Below, one piece after another: positions 1 to 10,345 of a stretch of DNA of 64,000 bases (positions are counted from its first letter, which is position 1; each line of letters opens with the position of its first letter). The notes beneath the pieces were generated by a model. The model did no database searches, had not been told where the DNA came from, and saw only the letters and a list, made by a program, of their open reading frames with translations. A program made the translations under genes and the position numbers. The DNA is taken from positions 29,723,426 to 29,787,425 of the forward strand of contig OZ022256.1 in the NCBI GenBank assembly GCA_963978905.1. The letters are read 5' to 3'. The DNA is from Trichostrongylus colubriformis. Lineage: Eukaryota; Nematoda; Chromadorea; Rhabditida; Trichostrongylidae.

Positions 1-28
1 GGGCGTGCTTTCTCGCGCGTAGCCTTAC

Positions 29-229
29 CCGCGTATTGATCGGAGCCATGCGCATCAATAATGCGAAGCAGTCATACGCAGCACATGATTCCCCGTTGAG
101 GAGTAACCGACAGCCTTGTTTAGGATTAATTGAGGTGTTTGAGTGCTTGCAAGCTCTCAAAACATGCAACATAGCGTCCACTTGCTCGCCACTTGCATTC
201 ATTAAAAGTGTTTCCGCATTTCGGATATC
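29..229 (-). CDS. Possible exon of unknown function, minus strand
   Basis: An open stretch of 67 codons lies between an acceptor-like AG (230-231, minus strand) and a GTAAGG donor (21-28). It is in phase 0 at both ends, and the kinase exon at 850-961 also ends in phase 0, so it could be spliced to that gene. The translation begins DIRNAETLLMNASGEQ and looks helical. It does not resemble the C-terminal lobe of the kinase family, and I recognise no domain. It could be an unrelated exon or a chance ORF. Confidence 0.25.
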
Positions 230-329
230 CTAATTATCCTTCCACTGCCTTTAGTGTAATATCTGCCTAAACCATTTTTGCACCACTGTTCTACCCTCAC
301 TACAATCACTTTAGCATTACTGACTGATG

Positions 330-814
330 TACAATACCGCTCACGTCGAGTGATTAAAAAAAGCCTTGCGACGGTTCGTTCGCGAACAAACCGTCGCACC
401 GTCATAACATCGTTCATACTGGATAAAATGGGAAGATCTTGGAAGCATTGGATTTGTCTCAATGAGGCGAGTTCAATAATATATGAATTGTCAAATTTTG
501 ATGAGTAATCTTCTCAAAAACCGCGCGAAAACGCGCCATTTTTAATCGCGCGGTCGCGCGGAAGCGAAAATCGATTTACAGTGAGAAAACGCGAAAGCGC
601 GTTTTCCCACTGTAAATCGCGCGATTTTCAAGAAGATTACTCATCAAAATTTGACATTTCATATAATATTAAACTCGCCTCATTGAGACGAATCCAATTC
701 CAAGATCTTCCCATTTTATCCAGTTTGAACGACCTGCGACGGCCTTGCGACGGTTTGTTCGCGAACAAACCGTCGCAAGGTTTTTTTTAGTCACGCGACG
801 TGAGCGGTATTGTA
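330..814. mobile_element. Tc1/mariner-type foldback element (MITE)
   Basis: The two ends are inverted copies, TACAATACCGCTCACG at 330-345 and CGTGAGCGGTATTGTA at 799-814, with TA at each extremity as expected for a TA target-site duplication. The arms pair for roughly 200 bases each: the region 360-500 is repeated in inverted form at 630-780. Each arm contains a smaller palindrome built on TTCGCGAACAAACCGTCGCA. The middle holds another palindrome (about 570-625). No transposase is encoded, so this is a non-autonomous element. It lies 3' of the kinase exon at 850-961. Confidence 0.8.
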
Positions 815-849
815 GGATGTTTGGGTTATTTCAAGGCCTAAAATCGTAC

Positions 850-3800
850 CATATACAGCCAACACTCCAGATCGTCTTTGCGTCCTTGTTCGATCTGTTT
901 ATGACAAGCCCGCGATGCGAATCGTAGCGTTCCGAGGAAATGCACTTTTATTCGGGGTACCCTGAGCAAGAACCACTTGCTTAATCCATGGCCAATATAG
1001 AACTATTGGCACTGAGGAACAGTACACTTACTTTACCACTTTAGTCTCTCCTTCAGTAAATTTCCGTGCAATACCAAAGTCGAGCATATATATAGTAGAC
1101 TCTTTCGGACCAAGTCCAATAGCATAGTTTTGAGGTTTTATATCACTGGAAGAGGTTGCATAGGATAAACCCTTGTTTCCGCACATTTCATCTTAAAGGA
1201 ATCGTCCGTAGAAAATTGAGTTCTTCTGTCACGCATATGTTTATGTTTTATTTGCCGCATGCAAACTTCCAAGCGGAATGTAAGGATTCGGCTAACAAGA
1301 TACGGCTCCCTGAATTCTCGGCCGGGTGGGCGGAGCTTCCGAGTAACAGCCCTGTCCCATCGTCCGCCGCGGTTGGGAACGGAGAATGGGACTGTATACG
1401 TAACTTTCTGTTCCTACAATGCGTCTCCGACCGCGGCGGACGACAAGGTGGGCACTTGCTCGGAGTGTCCGCCCACCCCCCGGCCGAGACTTTGCGGTGC
1501 TGTATCTTAGCCGGATTCACATTTTTTCGCGTGAAATTTTGCATGCGGCCCACATTAGGCAAATACAACATAAGTATAAGGTAACAGAAACACTCTTTTT
1601 TCGTGGACGATTGCCTACTTGAAATCCCCGTCAAAAAGCGCGCCTTTGAATGACAGACCCCTCCTCCTGGGGTCGACTTTACCGAAGAATTGCTCAGGTG
1701 TAGAGTAATGAGAATGATGGCAGGGTGATACATATCGTATTGTATTAATGCCGTATCGATCGAAATAGTGGCACTGGCGTGGGCTTTCGTGGTGAATACC
1801 ACCGGTCAGTATCAAAGAATGGAATGAGTGATGCAATCGAATCACCCCTACCACCGTCTTTAACGCAGCACTTCCTAGTTCATTGCGTAATAATATGATA
1901 GTCGTTGGATCTAAAGAGACGTCAAATCGTTTAGTCATCGAAGACTTCACTCATAAACACTTTTGACTTTGTAGGTTGTGTCTACACGAGAGTTTCCTTT
2001 CCACACTAGCGTCTATTTCAGCAACCACGTTAAGATCTGTCTCATGATAGCTGAAATGCGCCCGTGGAACACCGACTTGCTCACGGTATAGGCACTCTGA
2101 GATGACTTGTATGACATGCTCAATGGTTCTCATCACTATTGTAGAGTGAAGTATGGGTGGTACAGTTCAAAGAGGCTTCCAAGAATTCAATTACTGACCA
2201 ACAAAGGATCCTACTAAGACACACACAGTTTGATGGAATTTAAAGGAGAAACGGCCATCGATATCACTCAAGAAATCGAATGGCCTGATGCTTCCCCATT
2301 TTCGTATTTTTACTAATACATCCGCATTAGTAAGTGAAACCATATTTCACTACGTTTGAAGGTTGACCTAGTAATGTGGATCGTCGAGGGTTACTGAGGG
2401 GTTTGTAAGACTCCCCCCCCCCGCTCCCGGGCGGACTCCTACATTCAATGATTAAGATGACTCCCGCCTCCTAGCTAAAGAGCGTGTATAGTGGTGCAAC
2501 TAACGTTTTTGCAGAATTGTGGAATGGTGCAATGAAGAAAGAAAGTGCTGATAGAGGTTGGACTCGTATCAATTTTCAGGCTCAGCCCAGTAGAGAAAAT
2601 GAGAGAGAAAAGGAGTTTTCATGGTTCTGCATTTCCCTAAAACTCAATTTCCACTCTTCTTTCGAACTATGTGACGTATCTAATCTTTTTCCGCGAATTC
2701 CACAACTCCGCTGAAACGCAAATCCAGCCGCAATGGACGCCGCCTAGCGTGGAGTGTCGCTCAGGGCACCATTGAAGGTAATTTGGCTGAGTGAGAAAAG
2801 AAATGTCAAAGTAAATGAACTCTTCGCACGCTTAGGAGAAACAGTGTTTGGCGCTATTGCATTGAAGGCGCGCTTTGAGCTGTTCTGTCGGAAATTACCC
2901 CTTATAGTGCCTTCGAGAACAAGGACATATTTAACTAGTACTTTGAATCAGCTTTATTCTCGACTAACGCTTCGTCGTCACTGCCTTCTACAGGGTCTGG
3001 AAGTGTGCAGCCTTCATGGAAAACTATTCGTTCAAAAGCTATTTCGACTTACAAAAAATGTTCGACATGGTTATGAAATGGGAAAGCTATGTCATGGATG
3101 TAGACGTTGACCTTTAGGATTGCCGACCGCAGAATTCCATCAGTCATCTCGTACTATTATATTAGTAGCAGTGTGGTTTAAATGGGTAAAAGCCGTGAAA
3201 TCACTTATTTGAGGGAACTTCTGGGAAGGTTGCTCTATGTTAACATTTACAGGAGCAGAAAAAACCCCTGTGCACCCTCCAAAGTAACTAATACACCTTG
3301 TTGGTTACTGTTTGAATCCTGACCCGGTGGATGGAAACCCCCGGGAAGTTGATCAATGCTCAGGATTTCCACTGGGTCGGGGTTAAAACGTCAATCGATG
3401 AACTTCCGAGCAGCATATTGGACAGATTCATCGAAACTCGTACATGGACACTGATTACTCCATTGCCATTACTCACTGCAAGCAACAGCTGCTTAACCCA
3501 TTCTTCGTGTTTTATGTTGACATACGTACCGATGTAAATATCCAATGCCGTGTAGATCTCGTAGGGCTGTCATGGTCTGTATACAACATTGCATTGCCGT
3601 CGCTTTTGAGTAGTTCCTGACCAAGTCCTTTTTGCGTATGTCCTCCAGTGATGGCCCCACCAAACCCATCACCAGAAACTGAATCGAAAACTTAATTGTG
3701 TTGTCAGTACGATCTCAAAAGCTTAGTACTTGCTTTAAACTTCATTGTTTTTCCTCTGTCGACGAATGCGACAAAATGACCTTTTTTCTCCGGATCCGGC

Positions 3801-4205
3801 TGTTCATGGCATTTCATCAACACTACCACTTCTATTTTCAATCTCAGCATTTGCCGATTACCGATCACCATTTCGGTTTTCATTGCTGATTCCTGCAAAA
3901 TGTAGTTTCAAGAAGATTCCCCGCGACGTTTTGGGCCGCCATCATACTCTTCAGTGCCGGTATTAGGGCGTGGCTGCGTGTATCTGTGTATCCGCCTATG
4001 GCGCATTGACTCTGCGTCGTCCCTGTTCCTCCCCCGTGCCACCCTACCTCTCTGCCTGTGAATACAGCCACACCCTGCCGGCGTAGAGTAGGAAGGCGGC
4101 CTCATGAGGAAACTTGAATTTACCGTTGTATCTGGATTATTCACTTTTTGAACTTTATAGACGTCACCAAAGCCCCCCGATCCAAGCAATTTTACCACAC
4201 GCCAT
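850..4205 (-). CDS. Tau-tubulin kinase / CK1-like protein kinase, partial gene
   Basis: Five exons, read from high to low coordinates: 4205-4124, 3892-3734, 3678-3530, 1145-1032 and 961-850 (616 nt, about 205 residues). All splice phases agree. Exon 1 holds the glycine loop (KLLGSGGFGDVYKV), exon 2 the AMKTE segment with the probable catalytic lysine, exon 3 FLVMGLVGPSLEDIR and YLHR, exon 4 DIKPQN and the DFG motif (MLDFGIARKFTEGE), and exon 5 GTLRFASRACH and GRKDDLECWLYM, which are diagnostic of the TTBK/CK1-like group that is greatly expanded in nematodes. These Ser/Thr kinases are presumably cytoplasmic. The N-terminal exon and the rest of the C-lobe were not found. Intron 2 (3679-3733) appears to use a GC donor. 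The core looks intact, so a functional gene cut by the window edge is likelier than a pseudogene. Confidence 0.85.
1192..1622. mobile_element. Foldback element, family A copy 1
   Basis: About 430 bp with inverted arms. The left end starts CTTAAAGGAATCGTCC and the right end is its complement. Both arms carry the same inner motifs in opposite orientation: a TTTATGTT..ATTTGCC segment, a TTCGCGTGAAATTTTGCATG segment and a GGATTCACATTTTT segment. It sits in the 2.4-kb kinase intron, only 46 bp upstream of exon 4. Further copies are at 5820, 9450, 27310, 45425 and a diverged half copy near 50866. Confidence 0.75.
1623..3529. other. Remainder of the large kinase intron
   Basis: No convincing gene. 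Open frames on the minus strand at 1615-1950 and 1951-2136 and on the plus strand at 2754-3110 have no recognisable domain. A run of ten C bases lies at 2413-2422. I see no promoter or RNA gene here. Confidence 0.4.
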
Positions 4206-4428
4206 CTAAAATAATCTTGATTTAGGATGCGGTAATAAATCACAAACAACAGTTGAGGCGATAACCAGCATCGGGCATGGAGTTGTTTTTTTTCATCGTC
4301 GTGAAATTTTAAAGAGCTTTCAAGTCACTGCTACATAAAGGTGTGTACAGGGTACAGCAAAATTACTCGTGCTCCTGAACATTGTGAATGTTTTTAAATT
4401 TTCTAAATTCCTTTATCGTCCGTAGAAA

Positions 4429-4930
4429 TGCCAACTCCTGATGGACACTATGAAGAAGAGGAGAATAGAAAGATGCAAAAGATTGCTACAATGATTCACG
4501 GTGGCACGCGTTCCAGATATCGTCCTAGCGATGGAAAGATTTCCTTCAAATCCAGTCTTCAACTCCCAGAATGAGAGGATTATCGGGGACTCGCTCGCTG
4601 GTACTACCGAAAAGGGACGACTTTAGGAAAGTGCGACACAGCCTCAATGCATTATGGTTTGGGGAGCACTAATATCTTCAGAGAAAATCCATTTGTTTCC
4701 GTCGAAGCTGACTTGATAATCAACGCAGCGGTTTAGAACATCCTAAAAAGTTCTCAAGCCGTAGATCGATCCCACTTCGGAGAATTCTACTGATGCTTTC
4801 AACAACTGCTTCAGCACAGAGCGAAGATGGTGCAGGGCTGGTGTGCCAATCAGCTGCCTAACTTCGAATCGAATCGTTCGCTCCGATGCCATTCCCTTTC
4901 CCTATGCTGTGTTCAAGTTTGTAGTTGCTT
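4429..4930 (+). pseudogene. Tc1/mariner-like transposase relic
   Basis: Broken coding fragments in shifting frames match the order of a Tc1/mariner DDE transposase. A segment NSQNERI near 4558-4580 corresponds to the stretch after the first catalytic region. CIMVWGAL (from 4648) corresponds to the conserved VMVWGGI motif. MVQGWCANQLPNF (from about 4827) corresponds to the segment just before the last catalytic motif, which in intact transposases is followed by the final catalytic residues; here the frame degenerates. Several stops and frameshifts separate the pieces, so it cannot be active. I saw no clear terminal repeats. Confidence 0.6.
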
Positions 4931-5819
4931 CCGCTGTCGATCGGCCTAACTTAAATTCATGAAGCAACATCGTGCGGAAAGCAGTCCTATCCATGCTGTA
5001 AAAAATTCTCTAAAAATTCGGAAACGTTTTGGGATTTAGGCAGGGTATCTCGATAGAAAGACTAACTTTCCACTAACCTAATGAGCATAACAAATCAATT
5101 GACGTAATTCAATGGGCCCCAAAATTTGGAATCTTTTTGGGAAGGCGCGAAAGCGGCCAGAACTTTTCTTACAACCATATATGACTCATACGTGTTGTCT
5201 GCTGCTCTAGCGAAGCTGTGGCGACGCTATTTCTTAATTCGAACATGCCCCGTAGTACGCGTTGCGCCGTATGAAACAGCGCTCCGTAACCAATCTCCCA
5301 ATCGTACAGCAGTTTTGGTGGGCAGATTTGAGATCACCGTCCAAGAGTACATAAGACCATATATTATACATCCCATCTTGAATGATAAGTTGACTTGGAA
5401 GCCTTCCATTGTGAGAAATTTGGAAAAGAAGGGACCCTTGACGTTAGGTGGTCTCAATTGCAGCACCTAGTTAGGCCTTACAGCTTGGTCCACACTGCTT
5501 GTTACGGCTGAAGCATCCTAGGTTATCGAAAGCTATGTGGTTGTCGCTCCACGACCTGGCCACTCTAGTGCTCTATAGCTCTTGCTTACTTGGAAATTGG
5601 TATTGAACTGCTCCTGTGAGATCCTCAACCATGAGATTCAGCTTGAGCAAGGAGAAAAACGATCCCACACCTGAGCAAAGGTGTACCCTCGAAGGATCAG
5701 TCGCTCCGGTGTCAGACTTTCTCCGCGTGATCAAAGCACCGATCAAGTGAGTTACTCGACGAGTTCTCAATTCCTTGGAATACCATGCAGATAAAAGCGA
5801 CATGCGTGGTTTCTTTTAT
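4931..5819. other. Intergenic stretch with one unrecognised ORF
   Basis: The longest frame (5126-5470, plus, no ATG start) has no family I recognise and may be chance. Nothing else is supported. Confidence 0.3.
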
Positions 5820-6249
5820 CTTAAAGTATCGTCCACAGAGAAATGAGTTTTTTGTGTTACCCATATCTTTATGTTGTATTTGCCTAATGTGGGCCTCATG
5901 CAAAGTTTCACGCGAAAAATGTGAATCCGGCTAAGATACGGCGCCACAAAGTACGTCCGGGTGGGTGGGGCTTCCGAGCAAAAGCCTCATCCCATCATCC
6001 GCCGCCATTGGGAACGGAGAGTGGGACTGTTTACGTAACTTTCCATTCCTACAATGCGCCTCTGTTCACGGTGGACGACGGGACGAGGCTTTTACTCGAC
6101 CCCGCCCATCCGGACGTACTTTGAGGTGATGTATCTCAGCCTGATTCACATTTTTTCGCGTGAAATTTTGCATGATGCCCACATTAGGCAAATACAACAT
6201 AAACATATGGGTAACACAAAAACTCTTTTCCATGGACGATTCCTTTAAG
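5820..6249. mobile_element. Foldback element, family A copy 2
   Basis: 430 bp with ends CTTAAAG..ATCGTCCA and TGGACGATTCCTTTAAG. The arms are long inverted copies with the same inner landmarks as the 1192-1622 copy. The ORFs in it on both strands are by-products of the inverted structure. Confidence 0.8.
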
Positions 6250-7230
6250 GTACCAGTGTGGTTCTCCAGCACTTCCCTCCATGCGACACTTATCTTTCTC
6301 GTAGCACAATGCCAGCACCACGTAATGGCTGCGTGGCCACCAGTGAATAGGTATCCTACTATGTATGTGTAATCTACCAAGATTATCTGTCTCCGTGTAT
6401 GTTCGTATGTCTCTGTTGTTGACGCCAACGCCACAACAATGATGGGACACTTATTTTCATAAGTGATGCAGGGAGTACCACGGGAACATGAGCAGTGGGT
6501 GAAAATGATAGCATCTGTCAAGGGATGATAAAGAGGGTCGAGAAGCAAATGGCACCTCGTTCGTTACGCCTTTTGGGTTAACTGTGGGCATTGATATTCA
6601 TGGGTGCCATGTGTGTTGTACGGGGACACCATCGGTAAGAGTATCGGTACCGACAATAGCTGCAAAAACTGATAAGAGGTGCGAATATCTTAAAGTCGCC
6701 GAAGTCACGTCATCGCGTTTTTCAGGTTAACCGTGGAGCGTTGTAGCTCATAAGTGCTAGGTAAGGTGGTGCGGGTACATTAACGGTGTGTAAACCGACT
6801 TGATAACAGCTGATAAAAACTGATTACAGCGGGGTTGATCTAAAGAGTAACAAGTTCGCTGCGTTTTTCGCTTTGGTACGGGTGCATTAACTCATTGACG
6901 CCCGCGCGCATTTCAAGCGATGACCACATATGATATTGGCGCATTGCGCGCGTGCGTGCCTCGCGACTCACGAATGTCGTATGTGTGACATTGTGTGCAG
7001 ATGCATCCGCGGCGTGTCTTTTCGATATGCTTACTTTTTTTCTTTTGCTTTCTGCGTGTACATCTAATTATTGGCTTGTTATCTCAATTCTAGTTGTATT
7101 TTTGGGAAATTTTCAGGTATTTCCGATCTCTCGTGACTAGGCGACTGGGCGAGCTCGAAAGGCGGATCGGCTGGCTTTACTACTGACGACAGCGACGGAG
7201 TCAAGACTAACGTTTAATACAGCGGTGAGT
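6250..7230. other. Repeat-derived intergenic DNA
   Basis: Contains low-copy fragments, including a TTGATAACAGCTGATAAAAA segment near 6800 related to the arms of the 12320-12913 element. No gene is supported. Confidence 0.35.
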
Positions 7231-7238
7231 CTCAACTC

Positions 7239-7560
7239 ATGGATAGCACATAAGATTGGAAATTCTGTTCCAGATTATGCTTTTTCTAGGAATGTCTCCG
7301 TCTCCGAAGAAAGAGCCAGATGTGAAGGAGGAAGCTAACAACGACGCTACGCAATGACGTGATGAATGAACCATGTCAATGATTTCAATGATCAACCAGT
7401 GATTTCTCATTCCTGTTGATTATAAAATGTTTATTTCATACATACAATGAGTTTGAGTTTAGTTTGAATTACACTCATTGATGGATAGCACATCAGATTG
7501 GAAATTCTGTTCCAGACTCATTGAGTTTGGGGTTGGTTTGAAATGCACTCATCGAATTTG
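7239..7560 (+). repeat. Local direct duplications around the chromodomain gene 5' end
   Basis: A 40-bp segment at 7239-7278 (starts ATGGATAGCACATAAGATTG) is repeated at 7481-7520 with few changes. A second segment, about 7445-7480 (TGAGTTTGAGTTTAGTTTGA), is repeated at about 7517-7553. Together they indicate a recent small tandem duplication between the possible first exon and the chromodomain exon. Confidence 0.75.
7290..7357 (+). CDS. Possible 5' exon with trans-splice-like acceptor
   Basis: The sequence TTTTTCTAG is followed after two bases by an ATG at 7292, the arrangement typical of a nematode trans-spliced start. The reading frame MSPSPKKEPDVKEEANNDAT is acidic and charged like chromatin-protein N-termini but stops at 7355-7357. 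It cannot be joined directly to the chromodomain exon without an internal donor (GTGAAG at about 7320) or another exon. It is either the first exon of that gene or a tiny separate frame. Confidence 0.3.
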
Positions 7561-7583
7561 ATATGTATTTGAGTTAATTTCAG

Positions 7584-7705
7584 CTGAATCGTATTCAGTG
7601 AGAGCGATCTTGGAAACCAGAATCAAGCGTGGACGTCGCGAATATCTGTTGAAATGGGAGGGCTGCTCTTACGTAGAGCCCACGTGGGAAGCCGAGGCTG
7701 ACTGC
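7584..7705 (+). CDS. Chromodomain exon
   Basis: A 122-bp exon between a TTTCAG acceptor and a GTGAGT donor translates as ESYSVRAILETRIKRGRR, then EYLLKWEGCSYVEPTWEAEA, then DC. This is the chromodomain signature: the Y/V/I cage strand, EYLLKWEG, then the TWE motif. Chromodomains bind methylated histone tails, so the product is probably nuclear and chromatin-associated. The helix expected after TWEAEADC should be in the next exon, which I could not identify with certainty. The cysteine-rich frame at 7959-8267 lies next on the same strand, but its obvious acceptors do not match phase 0. Confidence 0.75.
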
Positions 7706-7958
7706 GTGAGTTGAAAACCTTCATGTCATTTATTTGGTGATTTGTCAAGAATGGATCCACCATGAGGGGTGCCATTCGGGATAGGGTAATCAGTGCTGAA
7801 ACGTGGTGATGTGTATGAATTCTCGAGGAGTATGTCCGATTCAAAACGTGTGCTTTTGAAACCTCGCATGATATACCATATACGACGGCCCGTAGCATAA
7901 TTTATACCCTGAAGGTGTAGCAAACTTTTGAAACTTCCTTACATGATAAACTTTTTCA

Positions 7959-8267
7959 TTGCATCACAAAGTCGCCTGCAGACTGCTCGGAGCAAGTTCA
8001 AATCCCGGCAAAACGCCCACGTCACATTCTAAGCCTGCAGAAGGTGTTGGGCGCAAACCACGTCGTTGCTGCGTAAAATGTTATGAACGCTTATCCGCTG
8101 AATGTGGCTGTTACGTAGCAAAAAATCAGGCTAAACAAGTCTCAACCAAATGCAGTCGTTGTGAAAGATTTTTCTGCTTAATTTGTTTGCAAATATACCA
8201 TTGGAAATGTGAAGGTAAGCAACTCGGTAAAAAACGATCAAAGCTGCCGGATATGGTATTATCGTAA
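7959..8267 (+). CDS. piggyBac-type cysteine-rich C-terminal domain (transposon relic or fused exon)
   Basis: The 102-residue frame contains RRCCVKCYERLSAECGCY, then a TKCSRCERFFCLICLQIYH block. The spacing of Cys pairs ending in a YH matches the cross-brace zinc domain at the C-terminus of piggyBac (DDE_Tnp_1_7) transposases. No catalytic DDE part is visible upstream. A GTAAGC donor-like site follows the last YHWKCEG; otherwise the frame stops at 8267. It may be a truncated piggyBac element or a zinc exon used by the neighbouring chromodomain gene. Confidence 0.5.
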   Translation: MHHKVACRLLGASSNPGKTPTSHSKPAEGVGRKPRRCCVKCYERLSAECGCYVAKNQAKQVSTKCSRCERFFCLICLQIYHWKCEGKQLGKKRSKLPDMVLS

Positions 8268-9449
8268 TGTATCGGTTGTTCTGTGCTACCTCTATTGTTG
8301 TTGTTCGCCGATTTTTTTTGTACCAGGATTGTTGTGTTGCCAAGTTTGTGTAATTTTGAAGTATCATAAATCTGTTGAAGTCAGAGATGTCCACAGGCCA
8401 TATGTTCTATACAATCATGGGGACAGTAGAAATGTATGCCCACAAAACGAACGAAGGAGGGTTAGTGGGAGGCCTATTATTGAAGTGCGTACCCTAAGGC
8501 TCCCTAATTCCAGATATGGGAGTTTGGGGGTGCGTACCCGGCGTCGCCCACGGACGTCAATGTGTTAATGGTGAGTACTTCGAAACGAAAACTGATGATA
8601 GGGTGGACAAGGAGCATCAGAAGGCATCTGTCGTCAAATCCGTCCCGGTTTCTCGGTCAGCAATGAAGTGTTGACCCCTACTGCTGTTTTGCGGGCATGG
8701 AGGCCTCAATGATGCGTAACTCTGAATGATGACAGCTGGCTGATAAGAGCCACCAACAAGTGGATAGGGCTGATCCGTCACACAGCTTACTATTGAAGCA
8801 CGACTGCTATCGCTGAAGTGTTTGATGGTCACTACCACTGAGTGAGCAAGAATATGTCCTCCAACAAGTGGTAGTCATGTTAATCAGTCAATAGGCTAAA
8901 ATTGCCATCGTTTCACCCTTTCACTGTTCCTTAATGATATATTCACTGTCTCATCCATTTTTAATTGACGAGATTGTGAACGTTCATAATCCGAACGGTG
9001 CGGCAAGATCAAACACGAGAAAGTTATGCTGACGTCATGGAGAGCTAGAAGTGATTTCGAAGTGGATTGTCGCAGTTATAGACCACACTATTCCAAGGTG
9101 CACGGCAAAATTCCAACTCTAGGCACCGTGTGCTATTTACAGATGATGATACAAGTTAGCGAGCGAAGATAGTCGTAAGACCGCGTTTATACCGTGGTGC
9201 CAACGGCGCACGTAACTGTGTCTCTCTGCTTCTCCGCCTGTGCCACAGTGCCTCGTTGCCTGCTTCGTCTCTGCACCTCCCACGTGCCAATGTGCCAAGC
9301 CGTCGTTCAGCGTAACCGCACCATGCAGGCGCCTAATGCGGACGCGGCCTGACTGATTTGTGGGATGCAACAATGGATGATGTGATTCCAGTAGAGTTAT
9401 GCTCTCACTTTTCACAGTAAGCTACATCGTTCGAATCGGGCAGTTTCAT
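8268..9449. other. Intergenic stretch
   Basis: No exon with recognisable domain. The minus-strand frame at 9137-9415 is low-complexity in composition and not supported. Confidence 0.35.
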
Positions 9450-9818
9450 TGTTCCATATATTTTTGCTGCATCTGTCTAATAAGGACCGCATGCCAACTT
9501 TCACGCGAAAAAGTGAGAATCCTGCTAAGATACAACTCCTCGAAGTGGTGGCCGAGGGAAGGGTTCTCGGGGTGAATGCCCGTCCCATTGTCCTTCGCTA
9601 TCGGAGAAAAAGTTCGAAACGGTTTATGCATTTTGCTGCTCCCAATATGCGTCTCCAACTGCGCCGAACGACAGGGCGAACATCTCTACGAGGCCCCGCC
9701 TGTGTCTTAGCCGGATTCTCACCTTTCTGCGTAAAATTTTACATGAGCCCTTATTAGGCCAATACCACATGAATATATGGGTACAGAGGAACTCATTTTT
9801 CCTTGCACGATTTCTGAG
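9450..9818. mobile_element. Foldback element, family A copy 3 (diverged)
   Basis: Shows the family A landmarks in both orientations: TTTCACGCGAAAAAGTGAGA near 9498 and GGATTCTCACCTTTCTGCGT near 9712, with AATATATGGGTACAGAGGAA near the right end. More diverged and slightly shorter than the copies at 5820 and 45425. Confidence 0.65.
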
Positions 9819-10345
9819 TAACTCCAATGCAGAGTATTTTATTCATGGATTCCTTCCACCAGTCCCGCGTGAGTGGTCTACATCGGCCAGTCGAAGAATA
9901 ACCTCTTTTCAGCTACATACGCACATACAGACAAACAGCCAAATCGGCGGATCGGAGAGTAGATACAAGTATCACATTTCTGTGCAAAGCCATCATTCTG
10001 TGTTCCACTTTTTTTTTGTTGGCCGGCAGACAGCCAGCCGGCCTATCCGTGCAGTGCACATCAGAAATAACATGGTGATTGTGATAAGTTGAAAATCAGA
10101 GAAATCACCCTTAGGATGCGTTCATACCCAACGGAAGGGGATGTGTGGCGCATCAGCGTAAACTAAATGTTCGTATCGAAGAGCGCGTTTGTGTATCCGC
10201 GATTTGAGAGAATTGGCGCACTCGCGTCATGCACAAGATACGTATCGATCAAGAAGATGAAAGAATGGGCGGTCCGCGATTCGAGAGAATAGGCGGGTCA
10301 GCGCACCAGCGGTTTTGGCTAGTTGTCACAATGCATAGAAACAGA

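Noticed and set aside
3908..4249. Reading the 113-codon minus-strand ORF as a whole kinase N-terminus
   Set aside because: Only 4124-4205 is the kinase exon. A GTAAAT donor ends it after ...NNPDTT, and the rest of the frame is intron.
7990..8012. AGTTCAAATCCCGG, which resembles a tRNA B box
   Set aside because: No acceptor stem, D arm or anticodon arm can be built around it, and it lies in the open frame of the cysteine-rich ORF.
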